Below, one piece after another: positions 20,132-30,573 of a DNA stretch of 64,000 nucleotides (the first letter of the stretch is position 1; every line of letters begins with the position of its first letter). A program made the translations under genes and the position numbers. The notes under the pieces are model-generated. The model saw nothing but the letters and a program-made list of their open reading frames with translations, ran no database searches and was not told the DNA's origin. The stretch comes from Mermis nigrescens (taxonomy: Eukaryota > Nematoda > Enoplea > Mermithida > Mermithidae): contig JAVLUZ010000165.1 of NCBI GenBank assembly GCA_036768485.1, positions 1,872,075-1,936,074 of the forward strand. Reading direction: 5' to 3'.

Positions 20132-20438
20132 CTGCAGCAAAGCCGCATCGCCCAGAGCCTCCCAGCACGCTTTATCATCGAGGGCTTTGGCCGACTCTAA
20201 AGCCACTTCCAACTGGCCGCATTCGATGGCCAAGCCGAATCTAATTTTTTCGTCCTTGACGAAATGCAACGCGATTTCGGGATAGCCGTTCTTTTGCAAA
20301 TAGGCGATTATCGATTGGCCGATTAATTTGGCGCCCCGAACCATGTTCAACACTTCGTCGTATCGTCTATTCACCAGAGCCAATTTAAATCGATATTCGG
20401 TCGGATCGATCGATAAAATTTTCGGTTGAGCCGATCGA
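20132..20438 (-). CDS. COPA: COPA exon: alpha-solenoid start
   Basis: [20 protein letters not shown], then [60 protein letters not shown] and [18 protein letters not shown]. This is the coatomer helical region after the propellers. Acceptor ATTTCAG|T, donor CTGCAG|GTGAAT, phase 0. The final roughly 38 bases are echoed several times in the intron that follows (19400-20131). Confidence 0.96.
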
Positions 20439-20490
20439 CTGAAATTGTCACGCCCGTTAGTGGTTCATATGATAATCATCATAATATATT

Positions 20491-20672
20491 CAGGCACGCA
20501 TTTCTAGGGAGAATAGGGAGGGGGCTGTAAAGACCCCTCTCCCCAAATTCAGAAAAATCGGAAAATATGACTTTTTAAATGTTATTTTGTGCTATTTTTG
20601 GCCTTTTTGGGCTTCGTCCCCCCAAAAAATTGGCGTTGGTCCCCGAAGATAGAACGGCCAGCTACGTGCCTG
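20491..20672 (+). mobile_element. A-family hAT-like MITE (182 bp)
   Basis: CAGGCACGCATTTCTAGGG to CCAGCTACGTGCCTG with perfect 8-bp AATATATT flanks (20483-20490 and 20673-20680). Confidence 0.87.
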
Positions 20673-20879
20673 AATATATTCATTATAACATGACGCCATG
20701 GCAAATAAAGAAAATGTTGAAAAAATTGATAAATTTTCCTGCTAGGTTTCCGAACTTGGATATCGAAAATCTATCCTTTGACCTCTCTGCACGACTAATG
20801 TTTCAATATCGAGTTGAAGCTTGACTCCAAAACAATTCGAAATTCTTGTCTTTGCATTTAATTTTGCGGTTTTACAAAA

Positions 20880-21090
20880 AAAAAACTAATGCAAAAATAA
20901 TATATCGGCGCGAAGCGCCGAAATTTCTTCACATATTAACTATTTTAAAGTCAAATCTGGGCTTCTAAGGTAAAAAATGAGATGGAAAATGAAAAATTCG
21001 GCGCGAAACGCCGGAAAATTTCGAGTTTAGTACCTCAAAAATGTGCTAAAAAGGCATTTTGGCTGTTCTTCTAGCAGACATCGAGAATTT
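20880..21090. repeat. Repeat with paired GGCGCGAAGCGCC palindromes
   Basis: Two palindromes (GGCGCGAAGCGCCG at 20909, GGCGCGAAACGCCGG at 21000) sit about 90 bp apart in AT-rich DNA. Family not assigned; it resembles the units at 51340-51745. Confidence 0.45.
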
Positions 21091-21282
21091 TTAATTTTTT
21101 ATTTTAATGGAATCTTGTGAACAATAAAAAATTCTTTTATTTGGGAGATGGCTCCTCGCCCTCCCCGGGCAGGTTGGGTTTCTGATGGCATGGGTCACTC
21201 CGCGTATGTACGTCTGTAGAGCCACGCATTCGTAGTAATATGATTCCTAGGTCAATAATAAATATATAAAGCCACTTAACGG

Positions 21283-21454
21283 CAGGCAGGTAGCTGGCCG
21301 TCCTATTTTGCGGGAAGCAACACTAACTTTTGGGGGGACTAAGCCCAAAAAAGCCAAAAATAGCACAAAATAACCTTTAAAAAGTCCTATTTTTCCGATT
21401 GTTTTGAATTTGAAGAGGGCCCGGACCCCCAAGTCCCTCAGAGATAGATATCTG
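21283..21454 (-). mobile_element. A-family hAT-like MITE (172 bp)
   Basis: CAGGCAGGTAGCTGGCCGTC to GATAGATATCTG, flanked by perfect 8-bp CTTAACGG (21275-21282 and 21455-21462). Confidence 0.87.
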
Positions 21455-21462
21455 CTTAACGG

Positions 21463-22480
21463 GCTCACCATGTGTTCGCTGTATACATGGTCACCAGCTT
21501 GGACTGAGCTGTCTTATGCGAATCGAGCAGGCTCCTTATATTATTGCGCATACTCGCATGTATAACAACCGATGCTGCTAGGTTTAGCACCTAACAGCAT
21601 TTATCAGCGCTGACTCCTCGCGCAGTAGTGTTACCCACTGTGCGAAGACCGGTTCCCTTTACACGTTATGTCGTTTCATTATATGCTTTGGTTTCATGTT
21701 CTTCTAACATGCGCATCTGTTTTGAATAGATTACTGTAGTAGCGCGTCGCGTTTTTACTTGACAAAAATAGTTAAAAATTTTGGGAGTCAGGCAAAAAAA
21801 ATCAAAAATTTTCGAATCGAGTGCTAATAATTGGCCAAGAAAGACTACGCCCCGATCAAGCGTCGGCTTCAATCATGGCGAAGAAGAACGTATGTAAGGA
21901 TGAGCAAAAATGCAACATTTGGCCAAAAAAATTGTAATCGGCTCACGTAAAACTAGAATTCTAAGACCCGCCGCGTTAAAGTAAATCAAAATGAGGAAAA
22001 TTTTCTGGCCAGCTGCCAGTAATACGTGCGATAAGGTGATTCGTTTAAACGCTATCGTGAGCTAGTTGAAACGCACGCTGAGAGTTTGTTCGATTTTGCC
22101 ATAAATTTTCGAACGCTTTACACGACTTGCGGTTTTTTGCGCTTAATGGGAAAAAAAGCGTTCCTACATGCCAAGCAATGTGATATAAAAGTTCAGGTAA
22201 GACTCAAAATCGTGGGTATTGCAGTCCGTCATTAGAGCATTGGGGGTTAGAATGACCTCCAATTTAAGCCTAAAATGGCAAGAAAACACCCGAAAAACGG
22301 CCAAACAACGCAAGTATTAGCCGAAAATTGGGGATTGTCAAAAATTTTCAAATTTTGCGGGAGATGGGGAAGATGACCAGCTTTGGATGAGAAGATCCCT
22401 AAAAAAACCCTGTTACGCGTGTGGTTTAGAGATTTTTAATCAGTTTACACTAAGTTTACACAAAAGCAGTTCACACTAAC
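21463..22480. other. Intron, mostly unassigned
   Basis: No gene. The stretch at about 22195-22440 has G-rich D-like pieces and TGTTACGCGTGTGG. The rest shows no terminus or motif I recognise. Confidence 0.45.
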
Positions 22481-22773
22481 TTTAGACAATAAACGTTCGG
22501 CCCTTTGACGTTCGTAATGTAAATAGGCACGTCAAGTGTACGAATGATGCCGTGATCGCCGTTGGTCAGCGCGTATTTGATGTGATTGCTGGTGGTGTAA
22601 AGGAAGACTCCCAGATCGGCGTCCCAGGCGCCCGATTTCACACGACAACTTTCTTGCAATTGGCACAGCAATTGCAATTTTCGGTCTACTAAAACGAGAC
22701 CGTGTTTGGCCAACAGAGCCGCGTTTTGCATATCCGGCGACCAAACGACGTATTTGGTTTTTGGGGCGCGAAT
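22481..22773 (-). CDS. COPA: COPA exon: second propeller, last part
   Basis: [73 protein letters not shown], then NVYCL. Nearly every position of the family block [19 protein letters not shown] is kept. Acceptor TATGACAG|ATT; donor CTAAA|GTTAGT, a non-G last exon base with two bases carried over. The frame then continues as [16 protein letters not shown], confirming this weak donor. A tandem array adjoins the acceptor. Confidence 0.95.
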
Positions 22774-23490
22774 CTGTCATACACAATTAGTGTAAAATGA
22801 AGAATTGTGTAAAGTGTAAAGTCAGTAAAATATTGTCTTGCTAAATCGAAAAGAAACAGAGCCACATTTGGCATACATACATACGTAAGGTCGCACACAC
22901 ACTTAGTGTAAAGTCAAGAATTGTATAAAGTGTAAAGTCAGCAAAATATGGTCTTGCTAAAACGAATAGAAACAGAGCCACATTTGGCATACATACGCAC
23001 GTAAGGTCGCACGCACACTTAGTGTAAAGCGAAGAATAGTGTAAAGTGTAAAGTCAGTAAAATTTTGTCTTGCTAAAACGAATTAGAAACAGAGCCACAT
23101 TTGGCATACGTACGTACGTAAGGTCGCTCGCACTTAGTGTAAGATGAAGACTTGTGTAGAGTGTAAAGTCCGTAATTTATAATCATACGTAAAGCAATTT
23201 AAATAGAGCTACATTTATCCGTATACATATTAGCACACATACATAAGGTTGTAAACCACGTAATTTAATTTTTAGTGGACGAATCTATCACGCACAATTA
23301 GCGAAAGAAGAGGAACTGTTTAAATTAAAAAATGCGATTGTGCGCAGAACGAGCAGAAACCGAAGTGGAATTTCAGCTATCGGAAAAAAATCGCTCAGGT
23401 ATATAGAGTTTTCGATTAGCAATTCTAGGACAATTAGTGTAAAGAAAAAATGTGTAGAGTGTAAAGTCCTTAAAACACGTTATTGCTTGA
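22774..23490 (-). repeat. Tandem array adjoining a COPA 3' splice site
   Basis: At least four units of about 110-130 bp, each with TTAGTGTAAAG, TGTAAAGTCAGTAAAAT, AACAGAGCCACATTTGGCAT and ACGTAAGGTCGC. The array begins at the real acceptor (CGAATCTGTCATACACAATT on the plus strand). Near 23280 it has a close copy of it (CGAATCTATCACGCACAATT), still AG|ATTCG in the COPA sense. A decayed unit continues to about 23480. Confidence 0.8.
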
Positions 23491-23699
23491 AAGGAGCACA
23501 AGAGTTGGAAAGCTTACAGGCTTTATGAAAATGAATTATCGCCAATGCGACATTTTTTCTTTAAAAAACGTAGGACTATTAAAGTTTTCGAAAAAGTAGT
23601 CGACCCTATTCGAAATTTTTCAGCCCTTAAACTACATATGTGGCCTATCTGAAATAAATTTATAAAAATACTTATTCTCACCACCAATTTTTTTGTATT

Positions 23700-24426
23700 C
23701 AGCAAAGATTTTTCGCAAGTGTGGGGCCGTTTTTGTGCATGTATAAAGATTTTTGGGAAGACAAAACTGTAAAAAGGTGTAATATTCCTAAGAATTTTCA
23801 GCGCTTCGCGCCGAAATGAGTAATAGTACTGTCCTGTATATCTTCATAATGGCAGAATTTGCATTTAAAATGAAAAAATATCGAATTTTTCGGCGCTTCG
23901 CGCCGTTTGGAGATAATTTTAACTGAGTTCTCCCGTCAGAAACCCAGAAATTAGCTAAAATATAGAAAACAGTGTTTTTTGTACAAGCTCCGTTGGTACA
24001 TGTACAAAGATGGTACCTAAAGTCTTTGTACATTTTGTACACAAATCTTTGGGTACTATAATATGGTACAGTAGCGATTTTAGTATGGTAAGGACAGAGT
24101 TGTTCGAACTTTGATGGTGTATTTCAGCTAATTTCTGGGTTTCTGAGGGCGAAAATCACTGATAATCGTCTCAAAACGGCGTAAACCGCCGAGAAATTTA
24201 ACATTTTTCCTTTCATAATGCGATTTCTGACATTATAAAGATATAAGAACACACAATTGCTCATTTCGGCGCGGAGCGCCGAAAATTTCTGTGAATTTCA
24301 AACCTTTCTTGCAGTTTTTTCTTCCCAAAACTCCTTGTATATACATGTCCCACAAAGACGATCCCCAAAAGTCTTTTTACATCGGGAAAAATCTTTGCCG
24401 AATACAAAAAACTGTGACTATCTAAG
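23700..24426. repeat. B-family copies, fragmented
   Basis: Blocks of the 440-bp B family (GTACAAAGAT, GGGTACTATAATATGGTACA, CGGCGCTTCGCGCCG, TTATAAAGATATA, GCAAAGATTTTTC) occur in more than one order and orientation, indicating at least two overlapping copies. The right one is interrupted at 24427. Confidence 0.6.
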
Positions 24427-25043
24427 CAGGCATGTACATACATAGCTGGCTGTCCTATTTTGGGGGTACCAACACCAATTTTTGGGGAGACTAAGCCTAA
24501 AAAGGCCAAAAGTAGCACAAAATAACGTTTAAACAGTATCTTTCCGATTTTTCTGAATTTTGGGGGTTCAGACCACGGTTTTTTGTATTCGGCAAAGATT
24601 TTTCGCGATGTACAAAGACCTTTGGGGACCGTCTTTGTACATGTACAAAGATTTTTTGGAAGACAAAAACTGCAAACAAGGTTCGAAATTCGCAAAATTC
24701 TCGGCGCTCCGCGCCGAAATGAGCAATTGTGTGTTCTATGTATCTTTATAATTTCAGAAATTGCATTTTTAAAGGAAAAATGCCAAATTTTTTGGCGCCG
24801 TTTTGAGAAGATTATTACTGATTTTTGCCCTCAGAAACCTAGAAATTGCTAAAATACGTAACCAAAGGTCGAACAACTCTGTTTTAGCCACCTTAAAATC
24901 GCTACTGTACCATATTATAGTACCCTAAAATTTGTGTGTAAGAAATGTACAAAGACTTTTAGGATCATCTTTGTACATGTACAAACGGACCTTGTACAAA
25001 AAACACTGGTTCAGACCCCCATCCCCCCGGAGCTACGTGCCTG
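24427..25043 (-). mobile_element. A-family MITE with nested B-family MITE
   Basis: CAGGCATGTACATACATAGC at left, AGCTACGTGCCTG at right, perfect 8-bp TATCTAAG flanks (24419-24426 and 25044-25051). It is split by the B element at 24574-25008. The A element itself sits in B-family sequence. Confidence 0.88.
24574..25008. mobile_element. B-family hAT-like MITE (435 bp)
   Basis: Termini CACGGTTTTTTGTATTC and CTTGTACAAAAAACACTG; perfect 8-bp GTTCAGAC flanks (24566-24573 and 25009-25016). Contains CGGCGCTCCGCGCCG, GTACAAAGAC blocks and TACCATATTATAGTACC. Other copies: 50884-51315, 53954-54399. Confidence 0.88.
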
Positions 25044-25240
25044 TATCTAAGGTCGAAAAGCTGTTTTACCACAATAAAATAGCTAGTGTATCATGTTACA
25101 GTACCCGAAAATTTGGTTCATAAAATGTACGAAGACTTTCGGGGACCATCTTTGCACATGCACAAATAAAACTTGTAAAAAAACACTGCTCTCCACAGTC
25201 CTATAAACCTGCTAAAATAATTTTTATCAAAGATTCCTAC

Positions 25241-25421
25241 CGTCGCTAATTGTCGCTTTTGCTGGACGTCCATCAAGCTGATATTGTCGCCGCATTTTAT
25301 CAATAACAAACTGGTACCGGCGTAAAAAATATCTTCGCACAACGGGATTTCGACTTTTTTGGCCGCCTCGTTTTTTAACGTTTTGATCACAACCGCGTGC
25401 ATCCGATCCAAAACGGCAAAG
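25241..25421 (-). CDS. COPA: COPA exon: second propeller, middle
   Basis: Completes the split arginine and reads [40 protein letters not shown] and [14 protein letters not shown]. The family signatures FYAGTG and FDVQQKR are recognisable. Acceptor CATGTAG|C, donor GCGACG|GTAGGA, phase 0 out. The peptide joins directly to [12 protein letters not shown] in the next exon, as in the known protein. Confidence 0.95.
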
Positions 25422-25469
25422 CTACATGAAAGGTTTAAAAAGATTAAATGCGAGTAAAAAAGAATATAG

Positions 25470-25575
25470 TGCTCGCCAAGGACTTTAAAGACTAAAGAAC
25501 CGTTTGAGTTTATTTAGGGACGCTTTTTTCACAGCTTAATCGCTGGACACCTAAAGAGTACCTTGACATGCTATT
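25470..25575. mobile_element. Single Tc1-type terminal repeat
   Basis: TAGTGCTCGCCAAGGAC followed by AGAACCGTTTGAGTTTATTT and GACACCTAAAGAGTACC, matching the ends of 30701-32061 and 46425-46894. Only one end is present; it runs into the AT tract. Confidence 0.7.
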
Positions 25576-26220
25576 TAATTATTATTATTTATTATTCATT
25601 TATCTAATCATATAATTAATTAATTATTTATTTATTTACTAATTATTTGTTTAAAAAATAATTCATTTATCATTGATTTTTACTTATTATGAATTTATAT
25701 CTACAAGTTATTTAATTTATCAATAGATTTATTTATTTATGTACTGAATTGTTTATTTACTTATTTCTTTACGTCTTACCATTCATTATTTAATTATTTT
25801 ATCATTTATTTATTTATTTACTTGTTTATAAATTTATTAAATTATTTATCTATTTTTTAACTACATAATTATTTGTTTATAAAATTATTTTTTATCAATG
25901 ATTTTTATATACTTTTAATTTATCCATTTATTCGATTGTGTAAATGATTAATTTTTTACTTATTCAATTAATCAATGCATTTATTTACTGATTTAAACTT
26001 TTTACTTCACTATTTAAATCATGCATTCATTTATTTATTCAGTCAATATTTTATTAATGAATTGATACGTATCTCATCAAGCGACCAAATTTTTAAATTC
26101 TCTTTTTCATTTCTTTAAATTATTTTTTAAAGTTATTATTTTATCACTAAATTTTTTAAATTTTTTGATCAAATTTTTTTAATTTTATTTTTTAACTTTT
26201 CTCAATTATTTTCGATTTTT
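25576..26220. repeat. ATTTATTT low-complexity tract
   Basis: About 640 bp of TTTA, ATTA and TTAATT words with almost no G or C, ending just inside the intron side of the donor at 26232. Confidence 0.85.
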
Positions 26221-26232
26221 TTTTCTAGCTAC

Positions 26233-26510
26233 CGATTACGCGCGACCCAAACGGCGGCGACGCCGACGCCGCGTTTGACGTCGCTGATTTCCTGCGGACT
26301 CGAAGAAACGTCGCCCGATTCGGCGGCTTTGTTCAAAGTGAACAACTCGTAGCAGCAATTTTCGTTGGTGGGCGCCCGGGTCACCATCAAAATCGAATTT
26401 TCGGCCGGATTGAACGCCATCGAATAAAATGGCGCCGATTGCTTGCCTTTGAAATTGGCCAACGCCACGTCCTTCGACGTCGTAAAATCTAAGCGTCGTA
26501 CTTGACGATC
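26233..26510 (-). CDS. COPA: COPA exon: second propeller, first part
   Basis: Begins DRQVRRLDFTTSKDVALANF and continues with FYSMAFNPAENSILMVTRAP, a divergent acidic loop, and AAVWVARNR. This matches the family's strong NPAEN and WVARNRFAVLD motifs. Acceptor TTCCCAG|GAT; donor AATCG|GTAGCT leaves two bases, so the arginine is completed in the next exon. The sequence is strikingly GC-rich beside a 650-bp AT tract. Confidence 0.95.
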
Positions 26511-26693
26511 CTGGGAAGGATTAAAAATTTTGAAAAATTATTAGAAAACCGAAAATAACTTTAAAAAATAAAAAAAGCACGAAAACGCCCAATAAGCATA
26601 AAGAGACAAGCAATTTCAGTAACAATAAAATATGTAAAAGATTACCAGATCATGGAAGATATTGGGGGGTTCAGGGATCTTCACCATAGGTGC

Positions 26694-28092
26694 TAGGATG
26701 TGCCGGTTAAGCGGAACCGGAAGCGGCTGGAACCGATCGTTTTTTTGGAACCGGAAACGAGAAGCGATTTTTTGATTTTCTAAGAACCGGAACTGGAACC
26801 GATTACTTGATTTTCTAAGAACCGGAACCGGAAGCGATTTCTTGATTTTCTGAGAACCGGAACCGGAAGCGATCTTCTTTGAAGTCGCTTATCGGTTTTT
26901 TAAGTAGAGTTAAAAATCAGAACTTCATAAAATTTAGTGAAGACATGAAGCAGCGATTCAATCTTTTATTACCCAAAAGTTTACAGACAAAAGTTTACAG
27001 ATTAAAACTTGGTATGCAAATTTTGGTCCGGGTAAATTATATTTTAAAAATAAGCGTCCTTCTGCTATTTCGCCATGTAGCCTGTTTCTGAGAGGCTCGT
27101 AAATGATTCCAGCGCCACTGAACAGCCATTCAAAAATAGGATCTAATATACAATTTACCCCCCGGCGTTTTTTAGCCTGATCCATATAAGCAACAGTAAC
27201 CAAACTTTACAAGGAGATAGCTATAAGCCTATTGTACTAATCTGGCAAAATTGATTAACTTAAGGTGTAAACTTCCTGCTTAGAAAAATTTGAAAAAAAA
27301 ACATACTTTACTTTACTTTAAACTTACTTTTTTTAAACTTACTTTTTTAATGTAGGATGTTGATTGATATACAAAAAACTGTTTTGTTTGAAACCCACCG
27401 AATCGTTTACAATTTTTAGATGCCTTTAGTACGCTGTAAATTGTGAGTGTAAAGCAGTAAGTTTACACCGTAAATTAATCAATTTTGCCAGATTAGTACA
27501 ATAGGCTTATCAGCTATCTCATTGTAAAGGTTGCTTACTGTAGCTTATATGGATCGGCTGAAAAACGCTGGGGAGTAAACTGTATAATAGATCTCAAAAA
27601 TATACACCAATTTACAAATTCTAATAAGCAATGAATAGTGGAAACATAGTATTCAAGTGAATGAAAAATTGTACAGACAAAGCCAGACATGATATATATA
27701 ATATTTTATTCAAGAAACACATAAATAGATAATATTCAGTGATTTATAAGTAAATTGTCAACTGGACGTAAAACTTGTTTGAACGTGCAGTTTCCAGATT
27801 GAAACGACTTACTGAATAATTTATCTTTCGATTATATCGTCATATGTTACCTGAAGTCAGGCTATCAGAGCGTACATACTTTTACACAGGAACCGAGAAC
27901 TGGAACCGGAACCGACGGTTCTCTAGTTGAAGAACCGGAACCGGAACCGGCGGTTCCAACTTACGTAAGAACCGGAAACGAAGTTCTTGTTCTTCATTTT
28001 TCAAGAACCGGTACCAGAACCGAAGTTCTTGTTTTTCAAGAACCGGAATCAGAACCGAATTTTTTGAAAAACCTGGAACCGGAACATCCGTA
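26694..28092 (-). mobile_element. hAT transposon remnant, 1.4 kb, with foldback
   Basis: Perfect 8-bp TSD ATAGGTGC (26686-26693 and 28093-28100). Imperfect inverted ends TAGGATGTGCCGGTT and GGAACATCCGTA. Both ends carry GGAACCGG minisatellites (26700-26890, 27880-28080). The minus strand at about 27196-27050 encodes MDQAKKRRGVNC, FEWLFSGAGIIYEPLRNRL and AEGRLFLKYNL, the C-terminal hAT dimerisation pattern. The same segment is present inverted at about 27455-27600. The N-terminal and catalytic parts are missing. Confidence 0.82.
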
Positions 28093-28224
28093 ATAGGTGC
28101 ACAGCATAGCCGATCTGGAAGAAGTTCACCTGGTCTCGGGAATTCAAGAATTGAAGCCCAAAAATATGGAAATTTGGCAAAAATATGCTAAATTTACTAT
28201 ATAACTAGTTGGGGTAAATTTTAC

Positions 28225-28400
28225 CCCCACACAGAATAAATGAAAACCTATCTTATTTTGTTTGTTTAGTGTCTTGCAGCTATTGGAAGTAATCCCAGCA
28301 ACTGTATGTAGCTCTAGCTATCATTTCCATAAAAAAACTCAATAAAACCCCAATAAAACCCAAAAAACAAGAAAAACCCGCAAAAATTTAGATTTATTTT
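28225..28400 (-). repeat. CAGGGATGG hAT-like family fragment
   Basis: Shares GTCTTGCAGCTATTGGAAG and the AAAACCCCAATAAAACCC stretch with 62165-62345 and, inverted, 48240-48420. Only part of the element is here. Confidence 0.55.
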
Positions 28401-28420
28401 TCAATTAATATAAAAAATTG

Positions 28421-29530
28421 TACCTTAACGACTAACGTAGACAAGAAAATTTTGGTAGACGGAGAAAGGGGGTTGCAATAATTGTATTGAACGTTGAAAT
28501 TCCTTCTATTCACCCCAATTCGTTCGAAGTCGAATTGAAAAATTGTAAAAATCGGAAATAAAAATTGAAAATTTATTCAATTAAAAATTAAATAATTAAA
28601 ACAATAAATTAAAAACTGGAAATTTAAACATTCAAAAAAAATTTAAAATTTCGAAAAAGATTTGAAAGAATCCAAAAAAAATTTAGAAATTATTTTACTT
28701 TATTGTAGAGTAGAAGAAGAAATTTTGGTAGACGGAGAAAGGGGGTTTCAATATTTGTATTAAAAGTTAAAATTCCTTCTACTCACCCCAATTCGTTCAA
28801 AGTCGAATTGAAAAATTGTGAAAATGGAAAATAAAAATTGAAAATTTATAAATTAAAATTTAAAAATTAAACACAATAAATTAAAACGTTAAAATTTAGA
28901 AAAATCTTAAAAAATTTAAAATTTCGAAAAAAATCGAAAAATTCCAGAAAAATAAATTTATTTTTAAATTAATTTGAAAAATTGTACCTTAAGGTAGAAG
29001 AGTAAATTTTGGTAGACGAAGAAAGAGGGTTTTAGATATTTGTATTGAAACTTAAAATTCCTTCTTCTCACCCCAATTTATTCGAAGTCGATTTAAAAAA
29101 ACGGTGAAAACCTGAAAAAAAATTAAAAATTATTAAAAAAATGAAAAAAATTCAAAATTTCGAAAAAATTGGAAAAAAAGTTAAATTTATTTTTCGATTA
29201 ATTTAATAAATTGTACCTTAACGTAGAAGAGGAAATTTCAGTAGACGGAGAAAGGGATTTCAATACCTAAATTGAAAGTTAAAATTCATTCTACTCACCC
29301 CCAATTCGTTCAAGTCGAATTAAAAAATTGTGAAAATTGGGAATAAAAATAGAAAATTCATCAAATTATACATTTAAAAATTGAACAATAAATTAAATAG
29401 CTGAAAATTTAAAAAATTGACAAAAAAATTTAAAATTTTGAGCAAAAAAGATTAAAAAATTCCAAAAAAATTTTAAATTTATTTTTAAATTATTTTAAAA
29501 AATTTTACCTTAACATAGAAGAGGAAATTT
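28421..29530 (-). repeat. Tandem array of exon-tail plus donor units
   Basis: Four degenerate units of about 235-285 bp follow the COPA exon ending at 29509. The exon-end sequence AAATTTTGGTAGACGG recurs near 28446, 28719, 29005 and (as AAATTTCAGTAGACGG) 29236. In three units (28421, 28984, 29213) the COPA sense reads TTAAG|GTACAA, a usable-looking donor. Each unit also holds CTTCTACTCACCCCAATTCG and long A/T stretches. Confidence 0.82.
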
Positions 29531-29796
29531 TGGTAGACGGCGAATGGGGGTCGCTCGCGGGCGATTTTAAAAACGACCATGCCGCCGTCGTGCCCGGCGG
29601 CGAATAAATTTAGCGACGGGTGGGCGGCGACGACCCAAAATCTGTCGTGGTCCTGGCGAAAAGTTTGCAAGCAGGTGCGTTTTTGCAAATCCCAAACTTT
29701 GATGCTCTTGTCTTCGCCATTGGACAAAATCAAATCCTCCCTCGGATGGAACAACACGCACGAAACGTTGTTGTAATGACCGCGGCACGTATCGAC
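29509..29796 (-). CDS. COPA: COPA exon: WD40 repeats 6-7
   Basis: 96 codons in phase 0: [36 protein letters not shown], then [40 protein letters not shown] and NFLFYVK. This closes the first propeller. Acceptor TTTTAG|GTC; donor GTTAAG|GTAAAA. The last roughly 40 bases with the donor are repeated in degenerate form four times in the downstream intron (see the array at 28421-29530). Confidence 0.96.
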
Positions 29797-29854
29797 CTAA
29801 AACGGAAAAAAATTGTAATTTTAAAAAATTTAAAAAAAATTTACTTTTTATAAT

Positions 29855-30345
29855 TTAAAACAAATTTTGGACGGAAAAAATGAGCGTAAAGTAGGATGTT
29901 TATCAATCATAATTTTTATTTTCCGTTCTTTATTCTATTTGCTTTTTTTATTTTCCTCTAAAAATTTTTAAAAAAATTGACATTTCATAATTTAAGCAAT
30001 TTTTGGCCGGAAAAAATGAGCGTAAAGTAGGATGTTAATCACTCATTTATATTTTTTCGTTCTTTATTCCATTTTTTTAAATTTTCCTCTAAATTTTTTT
30101 ACAAAAATTAACATATTATAATTTAAGCAATTTTCGACCGGAAAAAATGAGCGTAAAGTAGGATGTTTATCACTCATAATTTTTGTTTTCCGTTCTTTAT
30201 TCTATTTGTTTTTTATTATCCTCTAGAAAATTTTTAAAAGAATTGACATTTTATAATTTAAGCAAATTTTGGCCGGAAAAAATGAGCGTAAAGTAGCATG
30301 TTTATCACTCATCATTTTTATTTTTCGTTCTTCATTCTATTTGTT
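29855..30345. repeat. Tandem array, about 120-bp units
   Basis: Four copies of GGAAAAAATGAGCGTAAAGT, TCACTCAT and TTCCGTTCTTTATTCTATTT separated by CCTCTAAAAATTTTTAAA and TTATAATTTAAGCAA. It starts about 60 bases from the acceptor of the exon ending at 29796. Confidence 0.85.
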
Positions 30346-30573
30346 TTTTATTCAATTTTCCTCCATTTTCTCGATATTTTTCCATTATTTTCCACTTTAT
30401 AGCACCTTCGCCGATTTTACATGATTTTATTGGTTCATTTTCATTATTTTTTCGTTACCTTACAAAGATATTTTGAGTAGAACCGAAAATTAAGCAAATG
30501 ATAGCGCCAATAACGTAATGCTAGACTGCCGTGTACAATTCACGGCCGAAATTCAGGAGGGATTTTCGGTTCT

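Noticed and set aside
28741..28830. Mini-exon of COPA (FDFERIG followed by GTGAGT in the minus sense)
   Set aside because: It lacks an acceptor AG, recurs in every unit of the array, and the exons on both sides already join K|D in phase 0 with no missing residues.
29855..30345. Exon-tail array like the other two
   Set aside because: The 120-bp units do not clearly contain exon or acceptor sequence; kept only as an ordinary tandem repeat.
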